Origin: Litoditis marina
Taxonomy: Eukaryota > Nematoda > Chromadorea > Rhabditida > Rhabditidae
Direction of reading: 5' to 3'
NCBI GenBank assembly: GCA_964036275.1
Contig: OZ038438.1
Coordinates: forward strand, 13,162,720-13,226,719
DNA length: 64,000 nt
Part shown: one piece after another, positions 14,837 to 27,700 of the stretch
How positions within the stretch are numbered: the stretch's first letter is position 1
Layout: each line of letters begins with the position of its first letter
The notes under the pieces: model-generated
Told to the model about the DNA's origin: nothing
Database searches by the model: none
What the model saw: only the letters and a program-made list of their open reading frames with translations
Made by a program: the position numbers and the translations under genes

Positions 14837-15095
14837 TTCACGCGAGAGACTAAGGTAATGGTTATACCTAATTGATGGTACGAGTCCGTTTCGAGTTTTG
14901 GAGCGTTCCGGAAGGATTTAAGGGCGTGTTTTTGACGACTCCTGTTTTCAAACTTTTGATTCTTGACATTTACCAGGGTTTTCTGCGTGGTAGACAGTTT
15001 CAGTGATCTAGTTCAGTCCTCACAAACGTTTCTTCAACAGACCGCATGTCTTCTCTTGTATAGATGTTTCTCACCTATCTTTTCCTATTTTCCAG

Positions 15096-15200
15096 ATTCT
15101 ATTGGACGGTGTCTTCGAGAAGTACCCCGTAGGCGAAGCTGTCCACGTAATGTCCTCGTGCTCGGCTCCAAGTTTGACTGAGACTCGTCGGCTTAGTTAG
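15096..15200 (+). CDS. Candidate terminal exon (34 codons plus stop)
   Basis: A strong nematode-type 3' splice site (TTTTCCTATTTTCCAG, AG at 15094-15095) is followed by 34 open codons beginning ILLDGVFEKYPVGEAVHVMS and then a TAG at 15198-15200. The amino-acid composition looks protein-like, but the family is not recognised. No upstream exon that joins in phase was identified. A possible one at about 14978-15057 has the wrong phase. It may be the last exon of a gene broken by the neighbouring repeats, or chance. Confidence 0.25.
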   Translation: MLLDGVFEKYPVGEAVHVMSSCSAPSLTETRRLS

Positions 15201-15262
15201 GGCCAATGTATATCAGGTAAATATCGATTTATTGATCTATTCACGGGTCTTCCTGTTAGACG

Positions 15263-15616
15263 CTAAACAGTTTCATACGCATGTGTTGTACGGCTCACTG
15301 TCAGTCTTTCCTTCACCTGATTACCTGATTTCACACTTTGGTTGGTGCAGCAGCCGTTGAGGTCAAAAACGGACAACACGTTCTTTCTCTTTTTCTTGAT
15401 TGTAGTCTGAGGTTGTGTTCGGTTAATACTTCTCTTGAAACAGAACAAAATAGAATTGCAACCCGTGGCTTTCCACTTTGTTAGATGCGGCACAACTGCA
15501 ATGGGAGAGATGTACGGTAGAATAAAATGACGGGAAAAGGGTATAGTAACTTGGTAACGTGGTCTTTCGAATTTTGTCAATTTTCCCCTCCATTTTTTGT
15601 CAATTTTCCCCTCCAT
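15263..15616 (-). CDS. Hypothetical 117-codon ORF, unrecognised
   Basis: The minus-strand frame opens at an ATG (15616) inside the 23 bp direct repeat and ends at 15263. The product is rich in Lys, Arg and Ser/Thr. It has no domain, signal peptide or transmembrane segment that I recognise. Its start lying within a repeat and its lack of similarity to known families make it doubtful. Confidence 0.15.
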   Translation of the reverse strand: MEGKIDKKWRGKLTKFERPRYQVTIPFSRHFILPYISPIAVVPHLTKWKATGCNSILFCFKRSINRTQPQTTIKKKRKNVLSVFDLNGCCTNQSVKSGNQVKERLTVSRTTHAYETV

Positions 15617-15786
15617 TTACCCATTTGGAGTGCCACATACTATGTGGATGTCACGTGTTAAATCGCGAATAAATCTATTCTATTCTATTCTATAGTGGTA
15701 AACTTAACTTTTTTTAATTTTTTAAACATAAATTCCCCAAACTGCCGGATCCGAGGTAATAGCCGCAGGTCCAGAGTTTACTTCAA

Positions 15787-15830
15787 GCTTCCCGCTGTGA
15801 TGCAAGTCACGAGCTAGACGCGGGTTAAGC
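15787..15830. repeat. Imperfect dyad in each satellite unit (first unit shown)
   Basis: Every unit contains GCTTCCCGC followed 24 nt later by GCGGGTTAAGC. The arms pair as GCTT/AAGC and CCCGC/GCGGG with a two-base TT bulge. Inside the loop is a second small stem, GTGA/TCAC around TGCAAG. The dyad recurs with the unit and could form a cruciform or act as a protein-binding dyad. Function is not shown by the sequence. Confidence 0.7.
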
Positions 15831-16189
15831 AACGAGTGTTTGGGTGGAGGATATACTCTTAGTACCGCGAGGGAACAGTCGCCGACACTAGAACGCCGGA
15901 TCTGGGGTGATAGCCGCAGATCCACAGTTTACTTCAAGCTTCCCGCTGTGATGCAAATCACGAGCTAGACGCGGGTTAAGCAACGAGTGTTTGGGTGGAG
16001 GATATACTCTTAGTACCGCAAGGGAACAGTCGCCGACACTAGAACGCCGGATCTGGGGTAATAGCCGCAGGTCCAGAGTTTACTTCAAGCTTCCCGCTGT
16101 GATGCAAGTCACGAGCTAGACGCGGGTTAAGCAACGAGTGTTTGGGTGGAGGATATACTCTTAGTACCGCGAGGGAACAGTCGCCGACA

Positions 16190-18150
16190 CTAGAACGCCG
16201 GATCTGGGGTAATAGCCGCAGGTCCACAGTTTACTTCAAGCTTCCCGCTGTGATGCAAGTCACGAGCTAGACGCGGGTTAAGCAACGAGTGTTTGGGTGG
16301 AGGATATACTCTTAGTACCGCGAGGGAACAGTCGCCGACACTAGAACGCCGGATCTGGGGTGATAGCCGCAGATCCACAGTTTACTTCAAGCTTCCCGCT
16401 GTGATGCAAATCACGAGCTAGACGCGGGTTAAGCAACGAGTGTTTGGGTGGAGGATATACTCTTAGTACCGCAAGGGAACAGTCGCCGACACTAGGACGC
16501 CGGATCTGGGGTAATAGCCGCAGGCCCAGAGTTTACTTCAAGCTTCCCGCTGTGATGCAAGTCACGAGCTAGACGCGGGTTAAGCAACGAGTGTTTGGGT
16601 GGAGGATATACTCTTAGTACCGCGAGGGAACAGTCGCCGACACTAGAACGCCGGATCTGGGGTGATAGCCGCAGATCCACAGTTTACTTCAAGCTTCCCG
16701 CTGTGATGCAAGTCACGAGCTAGACGCGGGTTAAGCAACGAGTGTTTGGGTGGAGGATATACTCTTAGTACCGCAAGGGAACAGTCGCCGACACTAGAAC
16801 GCCGGATCTGGGGTAATAGCCGCAAGTCCACAGTTTACTTCAAGCTTCCCGCTGTGATGCAAGTCACGAGCTAGACGCGGGTTAAGCAACGAGTGTTTGG
16901 GTGGAGGATATACTCTTAGTACCGCAAGGGAACAGTCGCCGACACTAGAACGCCGGATCTGGGGTAATAGCCGCAGGTCCACAGTTTACTTCAAGCTTCC
17001 CGCTGTGATGCAAGTCACGAGCTAGACGCGGGTTAAGCAACGAGTGTTTGGGTGGAGGATATACTCTTAGTACCGCAAGGGAACAGTCGCCGACACTAGA
17101 ACGCCGGATCTGGGGTAATAGCCGCAGGTCCACAGTTTACTTCAAGCTTCCCGCTGTGATGCAAGTCACGAGCTAGACGCGGGTTAAGCAACGAGTGTTT
17201 GGGTGGAGGATATACTCTTAGTACCGCAAGGGAACAGTCGCCGACACTAGAACGCCGGATCTGGGGTAATAGCCGCAAGTCCACAGTTTACTTCAAGCTT
17301 CCCGCTGTGATGCAAGTCACGAGCTAGACGCGGGTTAAGCAACGAGTGTTTGGGTGGAGGATATACTCTTAGTACCGCAAGGGAACAGTCGCCGACACTA
17401 GAACGCCGGATCTGGGGTAATAGCCGCAGGTCCACAGTTTACTTCAAGCTTCCCGCTGTGATGCAAGTCACGAGCTAGACGCGGGTTAAGCAACGAGTGT
17501 TTGGGTGGAGGATATACTCTTAGTACCGCAAGGGAACAGTCGCCGACACTAGAACGCCGGATCTGGGGTAATAGCCGCAGGTCCACAGTTTACTTAGAGC
17601 TTCCCGCTGTGATGCAAGTCACGAGCTAGACGCGGGTTAAGCAACGAGTGTTTGGGTGGAGGATATACTCTTAGTACCGCAAGGGAACAGTCACCGACTC
17701 TAGAACGCCGGATCTTGGGTAATAGCCGCAGGTCCACAGTTTACTTCAAGCTTCCCGCTGTGATGCAAGTCACGAGCTAGACGCGGGTTAAGCAACGAGT
17801 GTTTGGGTGGAGGATATACTCTTAGTACCGCAAGGGAACAGTCGCCGACACTAGAACGCCGGATCTGGGGTAACAGCCGCAGGTCCACAGTTTACTTCAA
17901 GCTTCCCGCTGTGATGCAAGTCACGAGCTAGACGCGGGTTAAGCAACGAGTGTTTGGGTGGAGGATATACTCTTAGTACCGCAAGGGAACAGTCGCCGAC
18001 ATTAGAACGCCGGATCTGGGGTAATAGCCGCAGGTCCAGAGTTTACTTCAAGCTTCCCGCTGTGATGCAAGTCACGAGCTAGACGCGGGTTAAGCAACGA
18101 GTGTTTGGGTGGAGGATATACTCTTAGTACCGCAAGGGAACAGTCGCCGA
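16190..18150. repeat. Satellite left domain, edge variants passing into core variants
   Basis: Units near the left edge (about 15900-16680) include a variant reading GGGGTGATAGCCGCAGATCC followed by TGCAAATCACG. From about 16800 rightward the units become the core type, GGGGTAATAGCCGCAGGTCC. The edge variant reappears only in the right domain after about 31380. Confidence 0.75.
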
Positions 18151-18756
18151 CACTAGAACGCCGGAATTGAGGTAATAGCCGCAGGTCCACAGTTTACTTC
18201 GAGTTTCCCGCCGTGATGCGAATCACGAGCTAGACGCGGGTTAAGCAACGAGTGTTTGGGTGGAGGATATACTCTTAGTACCGCAAGGGAACAGTCGCCG
18301 ACACTAGAACGCCGGATCTGCGGTAATAGCCGCAGGTCCAGAGTTTACTTCAAGCTTCCCGCTGTGATGCAAGTCACGAGCTAGACGCGGGTTAAACAAC
18401 GAGTGTTTGGGTGAAGGATATCCTCTTAGTACCGCAAGGGAACAGTCGCCGACACTAGAACGCCGGATCTGGGGTAATAGCCGCAGGTCCAGAGTTTACT
18501 TCAAGCTTCCCGCTGTGATGCAAGTCACGAGCTAGACGCGGGTTAAGCAACGAGTGTTTGGGTGGAGGATATACTCTTAGTACCGCAAGGGAACAGTCGC
18601 CGACACTCGAACGCCGGATCTGGGGTAATAGCCGCAGGTCCAGAGTTTACTTCAAGCTTCCCGCTGTGATGCAAGTCACGAGCTAGACGCGGGTTAAGCA
18701 ACGAGTGTTTGAGTGGAGGATATACTCTTAGTACCGCAAGGGAACAGTCGCCGACA

Positions 18757-21700
18757 CTAGAACGCCGGATCTGGGGTAATAGCCGCAGGTCCACAGTTTA
18801 CTTCAAGCTTCCCGCTGTGATGCAAGTCACGAGCTAAACGCGGGTTAAGCAACGAGTGTTTGGGTGGAGGATATACTCTTAGTACCGCAAGGGAACAGTT
18901 GCCGACTCTAGAACGCCGGATCTGAGGTAATAGCCGCAGGTCCACAGTTTACTTCAAGCTTCCCGCTGTGATTCAAGTCACGAGCTAGACGCGGGTTAAG
19001 CAACGAGTGTTTGGGTGGAGGATATACTCTTAGTACCGCAAGGGAACAGTCGCCGACACTAGAACGCCGGATCTGGGGTAATAGCCGCAGGTCCACAGTT
19101 TACTTAGAGCTTCCCGCTGTGATGCAAGTCACGAGCTAGACGCGGGTTAAGCAACGAGTGTTTGAGTGGAGGATATACTCTTAGTACCGCAAGGGAACAG
19201 TCGCCGACACTAGAACGCCGGATCTGGGGTAATAGCCGCAGGTCCACAGTTTACTTCAAGCTTCCCGCTGTGATGCAAGTCACGAGCTAAACGCGGGTTA
19301 AGCAACGAGTGTTTGGGTGGAGGATATACTCTTAGTACCGCAAGGGAACAGTTGCCGACTCTAGAACGCCGGATCTGAGGTAATAGCCGCAGGTCCACAG
19401 TTTACTTCAAGCTTCCCGCTGTGATTCAAGTCACGAGCTAGACGCGGGTTAAGCAACGAGTGTTTGGGTGGAGGATATACTCTTAGTACCGCAAGGGAAC
19501 AGTCGCCGACACTAGAACGCCGGATCTGGGGTAATAGCCGCAGGTCCACAGTTTACTTAGAGCTTCCCGCTGTGATGCAAGTCACGAGCTAGACGCGGGT
19601 TAAGCAACGAGTGTTTGAGTGGAGGATATACTCTTAGTACCGCAAGGGAACAGTCGCCGACACTAGAACGCCGGATCTGGGGTAATAGCCGCAGGTCCAG
19701 AGTTTACTTCAAGCTTCCCGCTGTGATGCAAGTCACGAGCTAGACGCGGGTTAAGCAACGAGTGTTTGGGTGGAGGATATACTCTTAGTACCGCAAGGGA
19801 ACAGTCGCCGACACTAGAACGCCGGATCTGGGGTAATAGCCGCAGGTCCACAGTTTACTTCAAGCTTCCCGCTGTGATGCAAGTCACGAGCTAGACGCGG
19901 GTTAAGCAACGAGTGTTTGGGTGGAGGATATACTCTTAGTACCGCAAGGGAACAGTCGCCGACACTAGAACGCCGGATCTGGGGTAATAGCCGCAGGTCC
20001 ACAGTTTACTTCAAGCTTCCCGCTGTGATGCAAGTCACGAGCTAGACGCGGGTTAAGCAACGAGTGTTTGGGTGGAGGATATACTCTTAGTACCGCAAGG
20101 GAACAGTCGCCGACACTCGAACGCCGGATCTGGGGTAATAGCCGCAGGTCCAGAGTTTACTTCAAGCTTCCCGCTGTGATGCAAGTCACGAGCTAGACGC
20201 GGGTTAAGCAACGAGTGTTTGGGTGGAGGATATACTCTTAGTACCGCAAGGGAACAGTCGCCGACACTCGAACGCCGGATCTGGGGTAATAGCCGCAGGT
20301 CCAGAGTTTACTTCAAGCTTCCCGCTGTGATGCAAGTCACGAGCTAGACGCGGGTTAAGCAACGAGTGTTTGAGTGGAGGATATACTCTTAGTACCGCAA
20401 GGGAACAGTCGCCGACACTAGAACGCCGGATCTGGGGTAATAGCCGCAGGTCCACAGTTTACTTCAAGCTTCCCGCTGTGATGCAAGTCACGAGCTAGAC
20501 GCGGGTTAAGCAACGAGTGTTTGGGTGGAGGATATACTCTTAGTACCGCAAGGGAACAGTCGCCGACACTCGAACGCCGGATCTGGGGTAATAGCCGCAG
20601 GTCCAGAGTTTACTTCAAGCTTCCCGCTGTGATGCAAGTCACGAGCTAGACGCGGGTTAAGCAACGAGTGTTTGAGTGGAGGATATACTCTTAGTACCGC
20701 AAGGGAACAGTCGCCGACACTAGAACGCCGGATCTGGGGTAATAGCCGCAGGTCCACAGTTTACTTCAAGCTTCCCGCTGTGATGCAAGTCACGAGCTAA
20801 ACGCGGGTTAAGCAACGAGTGTTTGGGTGGAGGATATACTCTTAGTACCGCAAGGGAACAGTTGCCGACTCTAGAACGCCGGATCTGAGGTAATAGCCGC
20901 AGGTCCACAGTTTACTTCAAGCTTCCCGCTGTGATTCAAGTCACGAGCTAGACGCGGGTTAAGCAACGAGTGTTTGGGTGGAGGATATACTCTTAGTACC
21001 GCAAGGGAACAGTCGCCGACACTAGAACGCCGGATCTGGGGTAATAGCCGCAGGTCCACAGTTTACTTAGAGCTTCCCGCTGTGATGCAAGTCACGAGCT
21101 AGACGCGGGTTAAGCAACGAGTGTTTGAGTGGAGGATATACTCTTAGTACCGCAAGGGAACAGTCGCCGACACTAGAACGCCGGATCTGGGGTAATAGCC
21201 GCAGGTCCACAGTTTACTTCAAGCTTCCCGCTGTGATGCAAGTCACGAGCTAAACGCGGGTTAAGCAACGAGTGTTTGGGTGGAGGATATACTCTTAGTA
21301 CCGCAAGGGAACAGTTGCCGACTCTAGAACGCCGGATCTGAGGTAATAGCCGCAGGTCCACAGTTTACTTCAAGCTTCCCGCTGTGATTCAAGTCACGAG
21401 CTAGACGCGGGTTAAGCAACGAGTGTTTGGGTGGAGGATATACTCTTAGTACCGCAAGGGAACAGTCGCCGACACTAGAACGCCGGATCTGGGGTAATAG
21501 CCGCAGGTCCACAGTTTACTTAGAGCTTCCCGCTGTGATGCAAGTCACGAGCTAGACGCGGGTTAAGCAACGAGTGTTTGAGTGGAGGATATACTCTTAG
21601 TACCGCAAGGGAACAGTCGCCGACACTAGAACGCCGGATCTGGGGTAATAGCCGCAGGTCCAGAGTTTACTTCAAGCTTCCCGCTGTGATGCAAGTCACG

Positions 21701-24700
21701 AGCTAGACGCGGGTTAAGCAACGAGTGTTTGGGTGGAGGATATACTCTTAGTACCGCAAGGGAACAGTCGCCGACACTAGAACGCCGGATCTGGGGTAAT
21801 AGCCGCAGGTCCACAGTTTACTTCAAGCTTCCCGCTGTGATGCAAGTCACGAGCTAGACGCGGGTTAAGCAACGAGTGTTTGGGTGGAGGATATACTCTT
21901 AGTACCGCAAGGGAACAGTCGCCGACACTAGAACGCCGGATCTGGGGTAATAGCCGCAGGTCCACAGTTTACTTCAAGCTTCCCGCTGTGATGCAAGTCA
22001 CGAGCTAGACGCGGGTTAAGCAACGAGTGTTTGGGTGGAGGATATACTCTTAGTACCGCAAGGGAACAGTCGCCGACACTCGAACGCCGGATCTGGGGTA
22101 ATAGCCGCAGGTCCAGAGTTTACTTCAAGCTTCCCGCTGTGATGCAAGTCACGAGCTAGACGCGGGTTAAGCAACGAGTGTTTGGGTGGAGGATATACTC
22201 TTAGTACCGCAAGGGAACAGTCGCCGACACTCGAACGCCGGATCTGGGGTAATAGCCGCAGGTCCAGAGTTTACTTCAAGCTTCCCGCTGTGATGCAAGT
22301 CACGAGCTAGACGCGGGTTAAGCAACGAGTGTTTGAGTGGAGGATATACTCTTAGTACCGCAAGGGAACAGTCGCCGACACTAGAACGCCGGATCTGGGG
22401 TAATAGCCGCAGGTCCACAGTTTACTTCAAGCTTCCCGCTGTGATGCAAGTCACGAGCTAAACGCGGGTTAAGCAACGAGTGTTTGGGTGGAGGATATAC
22501 TCTTAGTACCGCAAGGGAACAGTTGCCGACTCTAGAACGCCGGATCTGAGGTAATAGCCGCAGGTCCACAGTTTACTTCAAGCTTCCCGCTGTGATTCAA
22601 GTCACGAGCTAGACGCGGGTTAAGCAACGAGTGTTTGGGTGGAGGATATACTCTTAGTACCGCAAGGGAACAGTCGCCGACACTAGAACGCCGGATCTGG
22701 GGTAATAGCCGCAGGTCCACAGTTTACTTAGAGCTTCCCGCTGTGATGCTAGACGCGGGTTAAGCAACAAGTGTTTGAGTGGAGGATATACTCTTAGTAC
22801 CGCAAGGGAACAGTCGCCGACACTAGAACGCCGGATCTGGGGTATTAGCCGCAGGTCCAGAGTTTACTTCAAGCTTCCCGCTGTGATGCAAGTCACGAGC
22901 TAGACGCGGGTTAAGCAACGAGTGTTTGGGTGGAGGATATACTCTTAGTACCGCAAGGGAACAGTCGCCGACTCTAGAACGCCGGATCTGGGGTAATAGC
23001 CGCAGGTCCACAGTTTACTTCAAGCTTCCCGCTGTGATGCAAGTCACGAGCTAGACGCGGGTTAAGCAACGAGTGTTTGGGTGGAGGATATACTCTTAGT
23101 ACCGCAAGGGAACAGTCGCCGACACTAGAACGCCGGATCTGGGGTAATAGCCGCAGGTCCACAGTTTACTTCAAGCTTCCCGCTGTGATGCAAGTCACGA
23201 GCTAGACGCGGGTTAAGCAACGAGTGTTTGGGTGGAGGATATACTCTTAGTACCGCAAGGGAACAGTCGCCGACACTAGAACGCCGGATCTGGGGTAATA
23301 GCCGCAGGTCCAAAGTTTACTTCAAGCTTCCCGCTGTGATGCAAGTCACGAGCTAGACGCGGGTTAAGCAACGAGTGTTTGAGTGGAGGATATACTCTTA
23401 GTACCGCAAGGGAACAGTCGCCGACACTAGAACGCCGGATCTGGGGTAATAGCCGCAGGTCCACAGTTTACTTCAAGCTTCCCGCTGTGATGCAAGTCAC
23501 GAGCTAGACGCGGGTTAAGCAACGAGTGTTTGAGTGGAGGATATACTCTTAGTACCGCAAGGGAACAGTCGCCGACACTAGAACGCCGGATCTGGGGTAA
23601 TAGCCGCAGGTCCAGAGTTTACTTCAAGCTTCCCGCTGTGATGCAAGTCACGAGCTAGACGCGGGTTAAGCAACGAGTGTTTGGGTGGAGGATATACTCT
23701 TAGTACCGCAAGGGAACAGTCGCCGACTCTAGAACGCCGGATCTGGGGTAATAGCCGCAGGTCCACAGTTTACTTCAAGCTTCCCGCTGTGATGCAAGTC
23801 ACGAGCTAGACGCGGGTTAAGCAACGAGTGTTTGGGTGGAGGATATACTCTTAGTACCGCAAGGGAACAGTCGCCGACACTAGAACGCCGGATCTGGGGT
23901 AATAGCCGCAGGTCCACAGTTTACTTCAAGCTTCCCGCTGTGATGCAAGTCACGAGCTAGATGCGGGTTAAGCAACGAGTGTTTGGGTGGAGGATATACT
24001 CTTAGTACCGCAAGGGAACAGTCGCCGACACTAGAACGCCGGATCTGGGGTAATAGCCGCAGGTCCAAAGTTTACTTCAAGCTTCCCGCTGTGATGCAAG
24101 TCACGAGCTAGACGCGGGTTAAGCAACGAGTGTTTGAGTGGAGGATATACTCTTAGTACCGCAAGGGAACAGTCGCCGACACTAGAACGCCGGATCTGGG
24201 GTAATAGCCGCAGGTCCACAGTTTACTTCAAGCTTCCCGCTGTGATGCAAGTCACGAGCTAGACGCGGGTTAAGCAACGAGTGTTTGAGTGGAGGATATA
24301 CTCTTAGTACCGCAAGGGAACAGTCGCCGACACTAGAACGCCGGATCTGGGGTAATAGCCGCAGGTCCAGAGTTTACTTCAAGCTTCCCGCTGTGATGCA
24401 AGTCACGAGCTAGACGCGGGTTGAACAACGAGTGTTTGGGTGAAGGGTATCCTCTTAGTACCGCAAGGGAACAGTCGCCGACACTAGAACGCCGGATCTG
24501 GGGTAATAGCCGCAGGTCCAGAGTTTACTTCAAGCTTCCCGCTGTGATGCAAGTCACGAGCTAGACGCGGGTTAAGCAACGAGTGTTTGGGTGGAGGATA
24601 TACTCTTAGTACCGCAAGGGAACAGTCGCCGACACTAGAACGCCGGATCTGGGGTAATAGCCGCAGGTCCAGAGTTTACTTCAAGCTTCCCGCTGTGATG

Positions 24701-27700
24701 CAAGTCACGAGCTAGACGCGGATTAAGCAACGAGTGTTTGAGTGGAGGATATACTCTTAGTACCGCAAGGGAACAGTCGCCGACACTAGAACGCCGGATC
24801 TGGGGTAATAGCCGCAGGTCCACAGTTTACTTCAAGCTTCCCGCTGTGATGCAAGTCACGAGCTAGACGCGGGTTAAGCAACGAGTGTTTGGGTGGAGGA
24901 TATACTCTTAGTACCGCAAGGGAACAGTCGCCGACACTAGAACGCCGGATCTGGGGTAATAGCCGCAGGTCCACAGTTTACTTCAAGCTTCCCGCTGTGA
25001 TGCAAGTCACGAGCTAGACGCGGGTTAAGCAACGAGTGTTTGGGTGGAGGATATACTCTTAGTACCGCAAGGGAACAGTCGCCGACACTAGAACGCCGGA
25101 TCTGGGGTAATAGCCGCAGGTCCACAGTTTACTTCAAGCTTCCCGCTGTGATGCAAGTCACGAGCTAGACGCGGGTTAAGCAACGAGTGTTTGGGTGGAG
25201 GATATACTCTTAGTACCGCAAGGGAACAGTCGCCGACACTCGAACGCCGGATCTGGGGTAATAGCCGCAGGTCCAGAGTTTACTTCAAGCTTCCCGCTGT
25301 GATGCAAGTCACGAGCTAGACGCGGGTTAAGCAACGAGTGTTTGGGTGGAGGATATACTCTTAGTACCGCAAGGGAACAGTCGCCGACACTCGAACGCCG
25401 GATCTGGGGTAATAGCCGCAGGTCCAGAGTTTACTTCAAGCTTCCCGCTGTGATGCAAGTCACGAGCTAGACGCGGGTTAAGCAACGAGTGTTTGAGTGG
25501 AGGATATACTCTTAGTACCGCAAGGGAACAGTCGCCGACACTAGAACGCCGGATCTGGGGTAATAGCCGCAGGTCCACAGTTTACTTCAAGCTTCCCGCT
25601 GTGATGCAAGTCACGAGCTAAACGCGGGTTAAGCAACGAGTGTTTGGGTGGAGGATATACTCTTAGTACCGCAAGGGAACAGTTGCCGACTCTAGAACGC
25701 CGGATCTGAGGTAATAGCCGCAGGTCCACAGTTTACTTCAAGCTTCCCGCTGTGATTCAAGTCACGAGCTAGACGCGGGTTAAGCAACGAGTGTTTGGGT
25801 GGAGGATATACTCTTAGTACCGCAAGGGAACAGTCGCCGACACTAGAACGCCGGATCTGGGGTAATAGCCGCAGGTCCACAGTTTACTTAGAGCTTCCCG
25901 CTGTGATGCTAGACGCGGGTTAAGCAACAAGTGTTTGAGTGGAGGATATACTCTTAGTACCGCAAGGGAACAGTCGCCGACACTAGAACGCCGGATCTGG
26001 GGTAATAGCCGCAGGTCCAGAGTTTACTTCAAGCTTCCCGCTGTGATGCAAGTCAAGAGCTAGACGCGGGTTAAGCAACGAGTGTTTGGGTGGAGGATAT
26101 ACTCTTAGTACCGCAAGGGAACAGTCGCCGACTCTAGAACGCCGGATCTGGGGTAATAGCCGCAGGTCCACAGTTTACTTCAAGCTTCCCGCTGTGATGC
26201 AAGTCACGAGCTAGACGCGGGTTAAGCAACGAGTGTTTGGGTGGAGGATATACTCTTAGTACCGCAAGGGAACAGTCGCCGACACTAGAACGCCGGATCT
26301 GGGGTAATAGCCGCAGGTCCACAGTTTACTTCAAGCTTCCCGCTGTGATGCAAGTCACGAGCTAGACGCGGGTTAAGCAACGAGTGTTTGGGTGGAGGAT
26401 ATACTCTTAGTACCGCAAGGGAACAGTCGCCGACACTAGAACGCCGGATCTGGGGTAATAGCCGCAGGTCCAAAGTTTACTTCAAGCTTCCCGCTGTGAT
26501 GCAAGTCACGAGCTAGACGCGGGTTAAGCAACGAGTGTTTGAGTGGAGGATATACTCTTAGTACCGCAAGGGAACAGTCGCCGACACTAGAACGCCGGAT
26601 CTGGGGTAATAGCCGCAGGTCCACAGTTTACTTCAAGCTTCCCGCTGTGATGCAAGTCACGAGCTAGACGCGGGTTAAGCAACGAGTGTTTGAGTGGAGG
26701 ATATACTCTTAGTACCGCAAGGGAACAGTCGCCGACACTAGAACGCCGGATCTGGGGTAATAGCCGCAGGTCCAGAGTTTACTTCAAGCTTCCCGCTGTG
26801 ATGCAAGTCACGAGCTAGACGCGGGTTAAGCAACGAGTGTTTGGGTGGAGGATATACTCTTAGTACCGCAAGGGAACAGTCGCCGACTCTAGAACGCCGG
26901 ATCTGGGGTAATAGCCGCAGGTCCACAGTTTACTTCAAGCTTCCCGCTGTGATGCAAGTCACGAGCTAGACGCGGGTTAAGCAACGAGTGTTTGGGTGGA
27001 GGATATACTCTTAGTACCGCAAGGGAACAGTCGCCGACACTAGAACGCCGGATCTGGGGTAATAGCCGCAGGTCCACAGTTTACTTCAAGCTTCCCGCTG
27101 TGATGCAAGTCACGAGCTAGACGCGGGTTAAGCAACGAGTGTTTGGGTGGAGGATATACTCTTAGTACCGCAAGGGAACAGTCGCCGACACTAGAACGCC
27201 GGATCTGGGGTAATAGCCGCAGGTCCAAAGTTTACTTCAAGCTTCCCGCTGTGATGCAAGTCACGAGCTAGACGCGGGTTAAGCAACGAGTGTTTGAGTG
27301 GAGGATATACTCTTAGTACCGCAAGGGAACAGTCGCCGACACTAGAACGCCGGATCTGGGGTAATAGCCGCAGGTCCACAGTTTACTTCAAGCTTCCCGC
27401 TGTGATGCAAGTCACGAGCTAGACGCGGGTTAAGCAACGAGTGTTTGAGTGGAGGATATACTCTTAGTACCGCAAGGGAACAGTCGCCGACACTAGAACG
27501 CCGGATCTGGGGTAATAGCCGCAGGTCCAGAGTTTACTTCAAGCTTCCCGCTGTGATGCAAGTCACGAGCTAGACGCGGGTTAAACAACGAGTGTTTGGG
27601 TGAAGGGTATCCTCTTAGTACCGCAAGGGAACAGTCGCCGACACTAGAACGCCGGATCTGGGGTAATAGCCGCAGGTCCAGAGTTTACTTCAAGCTTCCC

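Larger units (their letters stand above)
14228..15743. other. Unique spacer between two tandem arrays
   Basis: This stretch separates the 1.78 kb array from the 151 bp satellite. It holds only weak ORFs, listed separately. It also has a perfect 23 bp direct repeat at 15572-15594 and 15595-15617, and a short (TCTAT)n run at about 15674-15694 close to the satellite edge. No known protein family was recognised here. Confidence 0.6.
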
